64,000 nt of DNA from Sedimentibacter sp. MB31-C6 (GCF_035934735.1 NZ_CP142396.1:1860001-1924000), one strand, 5' to 3'; positions 44,349 to 53,675 are shown, numbered from the stretch's first letter. Numbers and translations: made by a program. Notes: a model not told the origin generated them from the sequence alone.

Positions 44349-46955
44349 ATGAGCTTGTACGTACTTGATTTTCAGAACATTGATAAAACAAAACTCATGG
44401 TTGTTGGGGGTAAAGGTGCAAACCTAGGAGAATTATCCAAAATTGAAGGTGTTCATGTACCAGATGGATTTTGTATTTCTACTAAAGCCTTTAAAAGAAT
44501 TATTGATGAAACATCATTGATAAACGAATTACTGGATAAGTTATCACTTCTTAAGGTGAAAGATAGGGATAAAATTGGTGAACTTAGCATTGAAATTCGC
44601 AAAGTCATCGAAGGGATAGACATCCCTGAAGATATTATCGAAGAGATTAAGAGCAATCTATCCAGACTTGGAGAAAAAAGTGCCTATGCAGTACGATCCA
44701 GCGCAACTGCGGAGGATTTACCAACAGTCTCATTCGCAGGACAACAAGATACGTACCTAAATATTGTAGGAATGGATGCAATCCTAAAGCATGTTAGCAA
44801 ATGTTGGGCATCCCTATTTACTGAGAGAGCAATAACTTACCGTATAAAAAACGGCTTCGATCACCGTAAAATTTACCTTTCTGTGGTTGTTCAGAAGATG
44901 GTGTTCCCTCAGGTGGCTGGAATTTTGTTTACTGCTGACCCAGTCTCTTCTAATAGGAAAGTAATATCTATTGACGCTAGCATCGGACTTGGTGAAGCTT
45001 TAGTCTCAGGAATGGTAAGTGCTGATAACTATAAAGTATGCAACGGAAAGATAATTCAAAAGAAGATATCTACTAAGACATTGGGTATTTATGCTGTACA
45101 AGATGGTGGCACGAAAGAACAGGAAATTGAATTTGGGATGCAGAATAGTCAAGCGCTGACTGATGAGCAAATTTTGCAGCTTGAGCACATAGGCAGAAAG
45201 ATTGAAGAACATTTTTTATATCCACAGGACATAGAATGGTGTCTGGCTGATGACACATTTTATATTGTTCAGAGTAGACCAATAACTACTTTATATCCAA
45301 TCCCTGAAATAAATGATGAACAAAATCATGTCTATATATCAGTAGGCCACCAACAAATGATGACCGACCCTATGAAGCCACTAGGATTGTCTATATGGCA
45401 GTTAATAGCATCTGGACAGATGTTTAAAGGTGGTGGAAGGCTGTTTGTTGATGTTGCACATATACTTGCTTCACCAGATAGCAGACAAGTTTTATTAAAT
45501 AATATGGAGCAACACGACCCTCTTATGAAAGACGCATTGGTTACCATCATTGAGAGGTGCGATTTTATAACTCCCCTATTAGCTGAACAAAGTTCTAAAA
45601 AAAGCAATAAGGGCATGTCGTCTGAGGATATTCAAACACAGGTAGGAAATGATCCGGCAATTGTTTCAGAGTTGATTAAAAGCAGTCAATTATTAATCGA
45701 AACTTCAAAACAAAATATCCAAAGCAAATCAGGATCAGATTTATTTGATTTTATTTTAGAAGATATCCAACAATTAAAGAAGAGTTTGTTTAATCCACAA
45801 AACATGGGTGTGATTATGGGTGTTACGAATGCTTCATTATGGATTAATGAAAAGATGAATGAATGGTTAGGTGAAAAGAATGTAGTAGACATACTTTCTC
45901 AATCAGTATCAAATAATGTTACCTCGGAAATGGGGCTAGCGCTATTGGATTTGGCAGATGTAATTCGCCTATATCCAGAAATAATTAATTATTTAAAACA
46001 TGATAAATATGATAATTTTATGGAAACAATAATTAATTTTGATGGTGGTCAGGAAACAATTGATGCTATCAATTCTTATCTTAGCAAATACGGAATGCGA
46101 TGTAGCGGAGAGATCGATATTACTAGACCTCGTTGGAGCGAAAAACCATCTACACTTATTCCCATGATTCTTAATAACATCAAGAACTTTGAATCTAATG
46201 CCAGTTATATAAAGTTTGAGCAAGGTCGACAGGAAGCTTTGAAAAAGGAAAAAGAGTTACTGGAGAGATTGAAACAATTACCGGATGGAAAACAAAAGGC
46301 AAAAGAAACAAAACAAGTAATTGATATAATACGAAATTTCAGCGGTTATCGTGAGCATCCAAAGTATGCCATAGTTAATCACTTATTTGTCTATAAGCAG
46401 GCTATAATGAAAGAAGCAGAGCGATTAGTACAAGACAATGTTATTCATAAAAAAGAAGACATATACTATCTCACTTTTGAAGAACTTCGCCAGGTCGTTC
46501 AAACAAATAAACTTGATTATCAGATAATCAAAAAAGCTCAAGATGAGTATAAATTATATGAAAAACTAACGCCCCCACGTGTTATTACATCTGATGGTGA
46601 AATTATTGTAGGTAAGTATAAACGAAAAAATATCCCAACGGGTGCTATCGTAGGTCTACCAGTTTCTTCTGGAGTTATAGAGGGAAGAGCACGCGTCATC
46701 TTAAACTTGAAAGATGCGGAGTTAGGAGTTGATGATATATTAGTTACCTCCTTTACTGACCCTAGCTGGACACCATTGTTTGTATCCATAAAAGGGCTGG
46801 TCACAGAAGTAGGTGGGCTGATGACTCATGGAGCGGTTATCGCACGTGAATATGGCTTGCCAGCAGTTGTCGGAGTAGAAAATGCTACTAAACTGATAAA
46901 AGATGGCCAACGAATTCGTGTAAATGGAACAGAAGGGTATGTAGAAATCCTATAA
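44349..46955 (+). CDS. rph: Rifamycin phosphotransferase
   Basis: About 868 residues, as in Rph of Bacillus and Listeria. The N-terminal ATP-grasp domain (1-315) starts LDFQNIDKTKLMVVGGKGAN, with YAVRSSATAEDLPTVSFAGQ near 114. A central rifamycin-binding domain (about 325-750) follows. The C-terminal swivelling phosphohistidine domain has GGLMTHGAVIAREYGLPAVV, placing the catalytic histidine near residue 827. The enzyme phosphorylates the C21 hydroxyl of rifamycins and thereby confers resistance. The ATG at 44349 has AAAGGGAGG upstream; the ATG at 44304 would add 15 odd residues. It is followed by a ribosome-targeted resistance pair. Confidence 0.92.
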   Translation: MSLYVLDFQNIDKTKLMVVGGKGANLGELSKIEGVHVPDGFCISTKAFKRIIDETSLINELLDKLSLLKVKDRDKIGELSIEIRKVIEGIDIPEDIIEEIKSNLSRLGEKSAYAVRSSATAEDLPTVSFAGQQDTYLNIVGMDAILKHVSKCWASLFTERAITYRIKNGFDHRKIYLSVVVQKMVFPQVAGILFTADPVSSNRKVISIDASIGLGEALVSGMVSADNYKVCNGKIIQKKISTKTLGIYAVQDGGTKEQEIEFGMQNSQALTDEQILQLEHIGRKIEEHFLYPQDIEWCLADDTFYIVQSRPITTLYPIPEINDEQNHVYISVGHQQMMTDPMKPLGLSIWQLIASGQMFKGGGRLFVDVAHILASPDSRQVLLNNMEQHDPLMKDALVTIIERCDFITPLLAEQSSKKSNKGMSSEDIQTQVGNDPAIVSELIKSSQLLIETSKQNIQSKSGSDLFDFILEDIQQLKKSLFNPQNMGVIMGVTNASLWINEKMNEWLGEKNVVDILSQSVSNNVTSEMGLALLDLADVIRLYPEIINYLKHDKYDNFMETIINFDGGQETIDAINSYLSKYGMRCSGEIDITRPRWSEKPSTLIPMILNNIKNFESNASYIKFEQGRQEALKKEKELLERLKQLPDGKQKAKETKQVIDIIRNFSGYREHPKYAIVNHLFVYKQAIMKEAERLVQDNVIHKKEDIYYLTFEELRQVVQTNKLDYQIIKKAQDEYKLYEKLTPPRVITSDGEIIVGKYKRKNIPTGAIVGLPVSSGVIEGRARVILNLKDAELGVDDILVTSFTDPSWTPLFVSIKGLVTEVGGLMTHGAVIAREYGLPAVVGVENATKLIKDGQRIRVNGTEGYVEIL

Positions 46956-46969
46956 CTGCCATACATATG

Positions 46970-46989
46970 ACACCAAGCTTAAGTGGTGT
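46970..46989 (+). terminator. Weak hairpin after rph
   Basis: ACACCA...TGGTGT around AGCTTAAG. There is little T run, so termination may be partial and aviRa could be reached from rph. Confidence 0.4.
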
Positions 46990-47153
46990 TATATTATCAA
47001 TATCATATCAACCCAGATAAAATATATAGACATTTTGTTTGTCATACACCTGTTAGTATGATAGGATAGAAATAGGGCTAAAAAATGGAAATAACTACCT
47101 TGCACGTGTAGATATGCGTGTTAATATGTTGTAATTAAAATTGGAGGGTTAAC

Positions 47154-47885
47154 TTGAATTACAAATATTATAATAACGATAATTTTGCTGACTTTTCAAG
47201 CGGAAGAGTTCTTTATCATAAACCAGGTATGCCTAACTTTCCTGTTAGATTAGCAGGTGAGATATTTTGCAGATGCTTACATTATACAGATAAGAAAGAT
47301 ATAACTCTTTATGACCCTTGTTGTGGGGGTTCTTATATGCTTACAGTGCTAGGTTTACTTAATGCTAAAACAATAAAAAACATTATCGCTTCTGATGTTA
47401 GTATGAAGTCTATTATGTTTTCAAAAAGTAATTTGGCTTTATTATCAGAGGATGGATTAATAATGAGAAAAAATCAAATAAAACAAATGATAGATGAATA
47501 TAATAAGTCATCTCATTTAGATGCATTGATAAGTGTTGATAAATTTTTAAATATTGTTAGAAGTAGTGATATTAAAATTAATGTTGATACTTTTGAAGCA
47601 GATATACTTGCTCCTGATATATTGAAAAATAAAAATTTTAAGGCAGATATTGTTATAACTGATGTTCCATATGGCAATTTGGCAAGTTGGTCTGATAAGA
47701 ATTCAGTTGCAATAAATATATTGCTCGAAAATTTATTACCTATATTATCAGATAAATCTGTTGTGGCAATTATTGCAGATAAGAGCCAAAAATTCAATAA
47801 TGAAAAATATGTAAGGCTTGAGAAATTTAAAGTAGGTAAAAGGCAAATATGTATCTTAAAGCTAAAAAATAGCTATGATGGATAA
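47154..47885 (+). CDS. aviRa: AviRa-like 23S rRNA methyltransferase
   Basis: The 243-residue protein matches the orthosomycin-resistance enzyme AviRa: DFSSGRVLYHKPGMPNFPVR near the start, LYDPCCGGSYMLTVLGLLN (SAM-binding motif I) near 50, IIASDVSMKSIMFSK and the catalytic-loop-like ITDVPYGNLASW near 184. AviRa methylates G2535 of 23S rRNA and blocks avilamycin/evernimicin binding. The start is a TTG behind TTGGAGGG. The AviRb-like gene follows 72 bases later, as in the avilamycin producer. Activity in this host is inferred. Confidence 0.82.
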   Translation: MNYKYYNNDNFADFSSGRVLYHKPGMPNFPVRLAGEIFCRCLHYTDKKDITLYDPCCGGSYMLTVLGLLNAKTIKNIIASDVSMKSIMFSKSNLALLSEDGLIMRKNQIKQMIDEYNKSSHLDALISVDKFLNIVRSSDIKINVDTFEADILAPDILKNKNFKADIVITDVPYGNLASWSDKNSVAINILLENLLPILSDKSVVAIIADKSQKFNNEKYVRLEKFKVGKRQICILKLKNSYDG

Positions 47886-47957
47886 CAGATATAAATCAAG
47901 TAGTACACCATGTGATATTTTGGACATTTAAATTAAAAACTTAAGGAGTTACAGTAT

Positions 47958-48785
47958 ATGAAAATACAAAGGATATATTCAAAAAATGCTCAATATCAGA
48001 AGTTTGAAGTTTTAAAAAATAATAGAAATAAGAGATATAAATATAAAGAATTCTTTGTTGAAGGCGTTCGTAATATAAATGAGGCTATTAAAAATGGATG
48101 GACAGTAAATTCATTTATATATTCATTTGAGAAGAAGTTGTCTTTTTGGGCAACTGATACTATTTCAAATACAAAAACACAAACAAATTTTGAATTGACA
48201 AGTACTCTTATGAATGATTTAAGTGGTAAAAGTGATACATCAGAATTAATGGCTATCGTACAAATGAGAGAGGATAATTTAGAACAAATCAAATTAAGTG
48301 ATAATCCTATTTTAGCCTTGTTTGATAGACCATCAAATAAAGGTAATTTAGGCACAATAATACGATCATGTGATGCATTAGGAGTTGAATGTCTTGTAAT
48401 TACAGGTCATGCAGTTGATTTATATGACCCTGAAACACTAGCTGCATCAATGGGGTCTTTCTTTAAAGTTCCAGTTATTAGAATCGCAGACAATGATAGT
48501 ATCATTAGTTGGATTTCTGCATTAAAACATCAATACGAGGATTTACAGGTTATGGGTACAAGTTCGCATGCAGATAAGGAAATTTATGAATGCAACTTAA
48601 CATCTCCTATACTATTCATGATTGGTAATGAGACTAAAGGATTATCACATAAAATGCAGGAAATAAGCGATATAGTGTTTACAATACCAATGGATACAAG
48701 TAGTTCAGCATCTTCGTTTAACGTTGCGTGTGCAGCTTCAATTATGTTTTATGAAACGGTAAGGCAAAGAAGTAAGAAGAAATGA
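47958..48785 (+). CDS. aviRb: AviRb-like SpoU-family 23S rRNA 2'-O-methyltransferase
   Basis: The 275-residue protein is a SpoU/TrmH enzyme with an N-terminal substrate-binding domain (FFVEGVRNINEAIKNGW) and the trefoil-knot motifs LFDRPSNKGNLGTIIRSCDA near 114, VTGHAVDLYDPETLAASMGS near 139, LFMIGNETKGLS near 215 and IPMDTSSSASSFNVACAASI near 243. AviRb methylates the 2'-O of U2479 and together with AviRa gives high-level orthosomycin resistance. The name is based on its place beside aviRa; a housekeeping TrmH-type role cannot be excluded. Confidence 0.72.
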   Translation: MKIQRIYSKNAQYQKFEVLKNNRNKRYKYKEFFVEGVRNINEAIKNGWTVNSFIYSFEKKLSFWATDTISNTKTQTNFELTSTLMNDLSGKSDTSELMAIVQMREDNLEQIKLSDNPILALFDRPSNKGNLGTIIRSCDALGVECLVITGHAVDLYDPETLAASMGSFFKVPVIRIADNDSIISWISALKHQYEDLQVMGTSSHADKEIYECNLTSPILFMIGNETKGLSHKMQEISDIVFTIPMDTSSSASSFNVACAASIMFYETVRQRSKKK

Positions 48786-48908
48786 ATAAATGAATAAATG
48801 CTAAATTTCCTTTATATAATAATAGCATATACAAAAAACAGAAGAGAAAAATGTATTCTCAATGTATTTAAAATAATGAAAGTATTTATATAGAATTTAG
48901 GAGGAAGT

Positions 48909-49736
48909 ATGTATAGAAATGATACGGTTTATTATCCGAAGGATGAAATGACTACTGTTTTATTACCGGTAACATCAGGATGTTCATATAATAAATGCGC
49001 ATTTTGTTCAATGTATAAAGATGATAAATACTGTGAAGTTTCATTTTCTGATATAAAGATGCAATTGCTAAATATATATAAATATACTGAAAGAGTATTT
49101 TTAACTGGTGCAGATCCTATGTCAATAGGATTTGACAAAATGATGGAATTACTGGAGATGATACATTACTATTTGCCATATTGTGCGTGTGTAGCCTCGT
49201 ATGCGTCCATAAAAAATATTTCTAAATATTCAGTAGAAGAACTCTCTATTCTTCATGATGCAGGGCTTAGAATGCTTTATATTGGGTTTGAAACAGGTAG
49301 TGACGATATATTAAAATTGATGAATAAAAATCATACGGTAAATGAAGCAATTAAACAAGCAAAGAAACTTAATAAAGCAAAAATACCATTTAATTCTATT
49401 ATAATGTATGGAATGGCTGGTAAAGGTAAATCTATAGATAATGCTGTTGCGACTGCTAAAATGATTAATCAATTCAATACAACTAGGGTTATTACAATGA
49501 ATCTAACAATCTTTGAAGGAACAGAGTTAAACAATATGGTAAAAAGAGGCGATTATATTTCTTCAGATAAAAAAGAAAGATTAGTAGAAATAAGAACGCT
49601 TTTAGAAAATTTCGAACCAAAAAAGTTAATGATATTTGATACGACGCATCCGACAAATATTGTTAAAATAAAAGGTACATTGAAACAAGATAGAGGAAGA
49701 TTGATAGATGAAATAACAAAATATATACAAAAATGA
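48909..49736 (+). CDS. Radical SAM protein
   Basis: The 275-residue protein has the [4Fe-4S] site GCSYNKCAFCSMYK near residue 24, which is CX4CX2C rather than the usual CX3CX2C and is found in a distinct radical SAM subgroup. LTGADPMSIGFDKMMELL and LRMLYIGFETGSDDIL (SAM-binding barrel) follow. There is no extra domain, so the substrate is not known. GAGGAAG lies before the ATG. It lies between two rRNA methyltransferase genes, but it lacks Cfr/RlmN features, and no link to rRNA modification is claimed. Confidence 0.8.
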   Translation: MYRNDTVYYPKDEMTTVLLPVTSGCSYNKCAFCSMYKDDKYCEVSFSDIKMQLLNIYKYTERVFLTGADPMSIGFDKMMELLEMIHYYLPYCACVASYASIKNISKYSVEELSILHDAGLRMLYIGFETGSDDILKLMNKNHTVNEAIKQAKKLNKAKIPFNSIIMYGMAGKGKSIDNAVATAKMINQFNTTRVITMNLTIFEGTELNNMVKRGDYISSDKKERLVEIRTLLENFEPKKLMIFDTTHPTNIVKIKGTLKQDRGRLIDEITKYIQK

Positions 49737-49790
49737 CTCTTGTAAAGTACGTCTTGCATATCCTAGTTTTAAAAATTTAATTAAAATAGA

Positions 49791-49828
49791 GGGTGGTTAA
49801 GGAAATAGCTTAATCACCTTAATTTTTG
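49791..49828 (+). terminator. Terminator after the radical SAM gene
   Basis: GGGTGGTTAAG pairs with CTTAATCACCTT using G-T pairs and is followed by AATTTTTG. Confidence 0.55.
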
Positions 49829-49995
49829 TGGAATAATAAAATAAAACTGTTTAAAAAATATTTAATATAATAAAAATAAGCGATTAAAATAAATACAATT
49901 AACAGAAAGATTTTTTTGTGTTATATTGGTAATAAACTAAAATAAAAAGTAGATTTCGTGAAGACTAAATAAGTAAATAATAAAAAGGGGTTTCA

Positions 49996-51204
49996 ATGAA
50001 AACAGATAAAAACAATACTTCGAATAGATTAAATTGCTCGGTTGTAAATAAATGTGGTGGTTGTCAGCTACAGCATTATAGTTATGAGAAACAATTAGAA
50101 GAAAAACAAAAACAGGTTAATACTCTGTTAGATAAATTTTGCAAGGTAGAAAAAATAATTGGAATGGAAAATCCATATTATTATCGAAATAAGGTTCATG
50201 CAGTATTTGATACTGATAAGAAAGGAAATGTCATTTCAGGAGTTTATGAAGCAGGAACACATAGGGTAGTTCCAATCGACAGCTGTTTAATAGAAGATCA
50301 ACGTGCTGACAAAATCATAGTAACAATTCGTGGAATGCTTAAATCATTTAAAATCAGAACGTACAATGAAGATACAAAAGTTGGACTTTTGCGCCATGTA
50401 TTAATCAGAACCGGGCATAAAAGCGGCGAAATAATGGTTGTGCTAGTTCTTGCTTCTCATATATTTCCTTCTAAAAAAAATTTTATAAAGGCACTTTTGA
50501 AGGTGCATCCTGAAATAACAACAATTGTTATGAATGTTAACAATAAAAAAACTAGCATGGTTTTAGGAGAAAGAGAACAGGTGCTGTATGGGAAAGGATA
50601 CATAGAAGATACCTTAAGTAATAAGATTTTTAGAATATCGCCTAAATCATTTTATCAGGTAAATTCTGTTCAAACAGAAGTTCTTTATAGCAAGGCTATT
50701 GAATTTGCATCATTAAAAGGTGATGAAACAATAATTGATGCATACTGTGGAATAGGAACCATAAGTATAATTGTCAGTGACTATGTCAAAAATGTAATTG
50801 GGGTTGAACTTAACAGGGAAGCTGTAAAGGACTCAATTACAAATGCTAAACGAAATAAAGTAAAAAATGCTTTTTTCTATAACCAAGATGCTGGCGAGTT
50901 TATGAAGCAAATAGCATTAGAAAAACAATTAGTTGATGTAGTGTTTCTTGATCCACCTAGATCTGGCAGTACGGAACAATTTTTAAATTCAATGGTAACA
51001 ATGAAACCAAATAAAGTTGTATATATTTCATGTAATCCTGTAACTCTGGAAAGAGATCTGGCTTATCTTGTAAAGAGAGGATATGAAGTTAAGAAAGCTG
51101 TTCCTGTTGATATGTTTCCAGGAACAAAACACGTTGAGACGGTGGTATCGATCTCCCACAAAAAAAACAGACACGCATATCAATGTAAATGTGTAGTTTG
51201 GTGA
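49996..51204 (+). CDS. rlmCD: 23S rRNA (uracil-5)-methyltransferase, RlmCD/RumA family
   Basis: The 402-residue protein has the Fe-S cluster residues CSVVNKCGGCQLQH near 15, the SAM motif IIDAYCGIGTISII near 247, DVVFLDPPRSG near 315 and the catalytic cysteine in VVYISCNPVTLERDL near 341. It lacks the usual N-terminal TRAM domain of about 60 residues. The natural C-terminus is VDMFPGTKHVETVVSISHKK; the reading then goes through an odd NRHAYQCKCVVW tail caused by a shift in a run of eight A, so the true end is probably degraded. The enzyme makes m5U in 23S rRNA. Confidence 0.88.
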   Translation: MKTDKNNTSNRLNCSVVNKCGGCQLQHYSYEKQLEEKQKQVNTLLDKFCKVEKIIGMENPYYYRNKVHAVFDTDKKGNVISGVYEAGTHRVVPIDSCLIEDQRADKIIVTIRGMLKSFKIRTYNEDTKVGLLRHVLIRTGHKSGEIMVVLVLASHIFPSKKNFIKALLKVHPEITTIVMNVNNKKTSMVLGEREQVLYGKGYIEDTLSNKIFRISPKSFYQVNSVQTEVLYSKAIEFASLKGDETIIDAYCGIGTISIIVSDYVKNVIGVELNREAVKDSITNAKRNKVKNAFFYNQDAGEFMKQIALEKQLVDVVFLDPPRSGSTEQFLNSMVTMKPNKVVYISCNPVTLERDLAYLVKRGYEVKKAVPVDMFPGTKHVETVVSISHKKNRHAYQCKCVVW

Positions 51205-51274
51205 TGAAGAAGGACAGATTCCCATTGATGAGATAGCGAGAAAAGCTGAAGAATCAAATCTTACGAAAAGGTAA
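51167..51274 (+). pseudogene. Decayed C-terminal extension of a mobile-element-tagged RlmCD
   Basis: In the +1 frame the DNA after the A8 run reads TDTHINVNV, a TAG, then FGDEEGQIPIDEIARKAEE and a stop. This recalls the C-terminal extension (DTHINVKVEFGEGEGKIP-like) that clostridial rumA-type genes gain when a conjugative element integrates at their 3' end. Both the frameshift and the TAG make it non-functional. It marks a former integration event at this gene. Confidence 0.6.
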
Positions 51275-51336
51275 TATAATGGAAATGTTTTGTTGAAACA
51301 TGTATAATAAAGGAAAAGTATATGAGGGGAATGAAT

Positions 51337-52338
51337 ATGAACTCTGAAATTATAATGTATCAAACAGACGATGGTTTGACTAAAATAGAAACTACCTTTG
51401 ATGGCGATACAGTGTGGCTATCTATTGACCAAATGGCAGAATTATTTCAGCGTGATAGAAGTGTAATTGGAAAACATATAAGAAATATTTTTAAAGAAGG
51501 AGAACTTGAAAAAAATTCAGTGTGGGCAAAATTTGCCTACACTGCTTCTGATGGAAAGAGTTATCAAGTAGACTATTATAATTTAGATGTAATTATTTCT
51601 GTTGGTTATCGTGTAAAGTCCTTGCGAGGCACTCAATTTAGAATTTGGGCGAGCAATGTTTTAAAAGAATATATGAAAAAAGGATTCGCCATGAATGATG
51701 ATCTATTAAAAAATAATGGTGGAGGTATTTATTTTGATGAATTGTTGGAGCGTATTCGTGATATTCGTTCATCAGAAAAAGTATTCTGGAGAAAAGTGCT
51801 TGATATCTATGCAACAAGTGTGGACTATGACCCTAGAGCTGAAGCATCTACTTTGTTTTTTAAAACGGTACAGAATAAAATGCATTGGGCAGCTCATGGA
51901 CAAACAGCAGCAGAAAAGATTTATTACTCGGCAGATGCAGACAAGCCGTATATGGGAATGCTCAGCTTTAAAGGGGAACATCCTAAACAGGCGGACGCAT
52001 TAGTAGCAAAAAATTATTGTACAAAAGAGGAATTATCTGCATTAAACAGTATAGTTTCTGCTTACCTTGAATTTGCTGAAATGCAAGCAAGAAGAAGAAT
52101 ACCAATGTATATGTCAGATTGGATTGAAACATTGGATGGATTTCTGAAATTGTCCAAGCATGAAATTCTAATACATGCTGGGAAGATTAGTGCTAAGACA
52201 GCTGAACTAAAGGCTAAGGAAGAGTATAAGAAATATAAGGAGTCACAATTAGGAGATATTTCTAAGGCAGAAAAAGATTATATAGAAGCATTGGAAGATA
52301 TGGAAATGAAGTTACTAGGTGAAATAGACAAAAGATAA
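51337..52338 (+). CDS. RhuM-family protein
   Basis: About 333 residues. The N-terminus has the KilA-N/RhuM pattern: TVWLSIDQMAELFQRDRSV near 24, HIRNIFKEGELEKNSVWAKF, YNLDVIISVGYRVKSLRGTQFRIWA near 85 and VLKEYMKKGF. The C-terminal part (about 150-260) has the Fic-like helical region of RhuM with KMHWAAHGQTAAE. RhuM proteins are spread by mobile and defence elements; their biochemical role is not settled. GAGGGGAATGAAT lies before ATG 51337. A decayed NACHT gene follows directly. Confidence 0.85.
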   Translation: MNSEIIMYQTDDGLTKIETTFDGDTVWLSIDQMAELFQRDRSVIGKHIRNIFKEGELEKNSVWAKFAYTASDGKSYQVDYYNLDVIISVGYRVKSLRGTQFRIWASNVLKEYMKKGFAMNDDLLKNNGGGIYFDELLERIRDIRSSEKVFWRKVLDIYATSVDYDPRAEASTLFFKTVQNKMHWAAHGQTAAEKIYYSADADKPYMGMLSFKGEHPKQADALVAKNYCTKEELSALNSIVSAYLEFAEMQARRRIPMYMSDWIETLDGFLKLSKHEILIHAGKISAKTAELKAKEEYKKYKESQLGDISKAEKDYIEALEDMEMKLLGEIDKR

Positions 52339-52340
52339 TT

Positions 52341-52965
52341 TATCCCGACATTGCCAGTGGCATAAAATATAAAGTCAGCCCATTCAGTGAAGGAAAAATT
52401 GAAAGTCTAATAGTTCAATGGCTAAAAGCTGGAAAAATTATATTTATCTTTGATGGCATTGATGATATTACTCAAGAGAACGCTCGGACAAAATTTTTTG
52501 CTGAGATAAACAATATTTCTGCGCAATATGCTAATAACTATTTTTTCTTTACCTCTCGTTTTAATAGATACCACGGTGGATTGGGAGAGCAAAAAAAATA
52601 CTATCTGACAGCATTAGATGAACAGATTATTCGGCAAGAACTGCGTAATGAGGGTATAATCGTTAATATTCCAAGCAACTATTATAAGTTGTTTATAAAT
52701 CCATTCCTTTTATCTGTTGGAAAAACCGTGCTAAAGCAAAGCAATAATAGCGATATTTTTAACAGAAGCCAAAGAATACTGTACTGCACACTTTTTAATA
52801 AGTAACTATCCATTATCTGAAAATGTTGATTTATATACAGACTTGGTTAATCGAGAAGAATGGAAAGAAGTTTTTGTTTTTGCTGGAGGCTTGTATAAAG
52901 AAATCAATACTCAAGATGAATTTTTAGATTTTATAATGAGTAATAATTTACCCTTGTATATTTAA
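52341..52965 (+). pseudogene. Decayed NACHT/STAND-type NTPase
   Basis: The segment IIFIFDGIDDITQENARTKF, then NNYFFFTSRFNRY looks like the Walker B and sensor region of a NACHT ATPase (consensus FDGLDE...TSR). The frame runs to a stop at 52805. The +1 frame then reads CTAHFLISNYPLSENV and EEWKEVFVFAGGLY, ending LDFIMSNNLPLYI at 52965. The N-terminal P-loop part is missing, and a frameshift lies at about 52725-52755. It is the relic of an antiphage-type STAND protein. No gene lies between 52966 and 53441. Confidence 0.7.
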
Positions 52966-53052
52966 TGCGTGAATGCAAAAAGTGATTTGAATATAAATAG
53001 TAATCACTTGGAGCCTAATGGTATTGCGAAACGGTTGTTAATGCAAATACAT

Positions 53053-53240
53053 GCGATTTTTGGGGACGGTTCTTTTTGATTGGCAGTGCGATTTTTGGGG
53101 ACTGCGATTTTTGGGGACGGTTCTTGGGATTTTTGGGGACTGGGATTTTTGGGGACGGTTCTTTTTGATTGGCAGTTTATATTTTACATCAATCAAATAG
53201 AACCGTCCCGTAAATCACCGTAGAACCGTCCCGTAAATCA
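53053..53240. repeat. REP-like array built on GGGGACGGTTCT
   Basis: Five copies of a unit starting GCGATTTTTGGGGAC (53053, 53089, 53104 and two more before 53160) alternate full forms (with GGTTCTTTTTGATTGG) and short ones (ACT end). Two inverted copies, TAGAACCGTCCCGTAAATCA, follow at 53199-53240. This is the structure of REP elements mobilised by RAYT transposases. No RAYT gene is in the window. Confidence 0.75.
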
Positions 53241-53348
53241 ACACTTGCTGTATGTGTTCAGATGAATGTAGAAAAATGGCTGGTGCAATGGTTTAGAAGA
53301 TAAATAATATAAACTGAATTAGTTCGATATCAGTACATTTTTATTAAG

Positions 53349-53388
53349 AAGGCTCTTGATAATAATATTATTTATCAAGAGCCTTTTT
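53349..53388 (+). terminator. Rho-independent terminator
   Basis: AAGGCTCTTGATAA pairs with TTATCAAGAGCCTT around a 9-base loop, followed by TTT. There is no intact gene directly upstream. Confidence 0.75.
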
Positions 53389-53441
53389 ATATTAAAGAAT
53401 TGATATTAAGTTAAATACAATAATCAAATGGAGGTAATATT

Positions 53442-53675
53442 ATGATGGGATATGGATATGGAATGATGGGTTATGGCTGGGGCTGGTTCATGATGATAGG
53501 TGTAGTTATAATAACTGTATTAGGAATTGTAGCTCTTTTTAATTATCTACATTTTTCATCTAAAACTAATGGTCACTTGAATAATAATGCTCTAAATATT
53601 TTAAATGAAAGATATGCCAAAGGGGAAATAACAGAAGAAGAATATAATCAAAAAAAATTACAACTAAAAAAATAA
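53442..53675 (+). CDS. SHOCT-domain small membrane protein
   Basis: The 77-residue protein begins with glycine/methionine/tyrosine-rich MMGYGYGMMGYGWGWFM, has one membrane helix (VVIITVLGIVALFNYLHF) and ends with the SHOCT motif ILNERYAKGEITEEEYNQKK. SHOCT domains mediate oligomerisation at membranes. GGAGG precedes the ATG. It lies 90 bases upstream of the riboswitch and is not part of the cobT operon. Confidence 0.75.
   Translation: MMGYGYGMMGYGWGWFMMIGVVIITVLGIVALFNYLHFSSKTNGHLNNNALNILNERYAKGEITEEEYNQKKLQLKK

Noticed and set aside
47085-47112. Leader peptide (MEITTLHV) controlling aviRa by attenuation
   Set aside because: The tiny frame has no Shine-Dalgarno site and no mutually exclusive hairpins were found.
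48909-49736. Cfr-type rRNA methylating radical SAM enzyme
   Set aside because: The cysteine motif is CX4CX2C and the Cfr/RlmN methylation cysteines and N-terminal domain are absent.
52581-52805. Separate 74-residue gene
   Set aside because: It is the in-frame continuation of the decayed NACHT gene starting at 52341, without its own start signal.
53053-53240. CRISPR array
   Set aside because: The repeats have no spacers of constant size, occur in both orientations and match a REP pattern.
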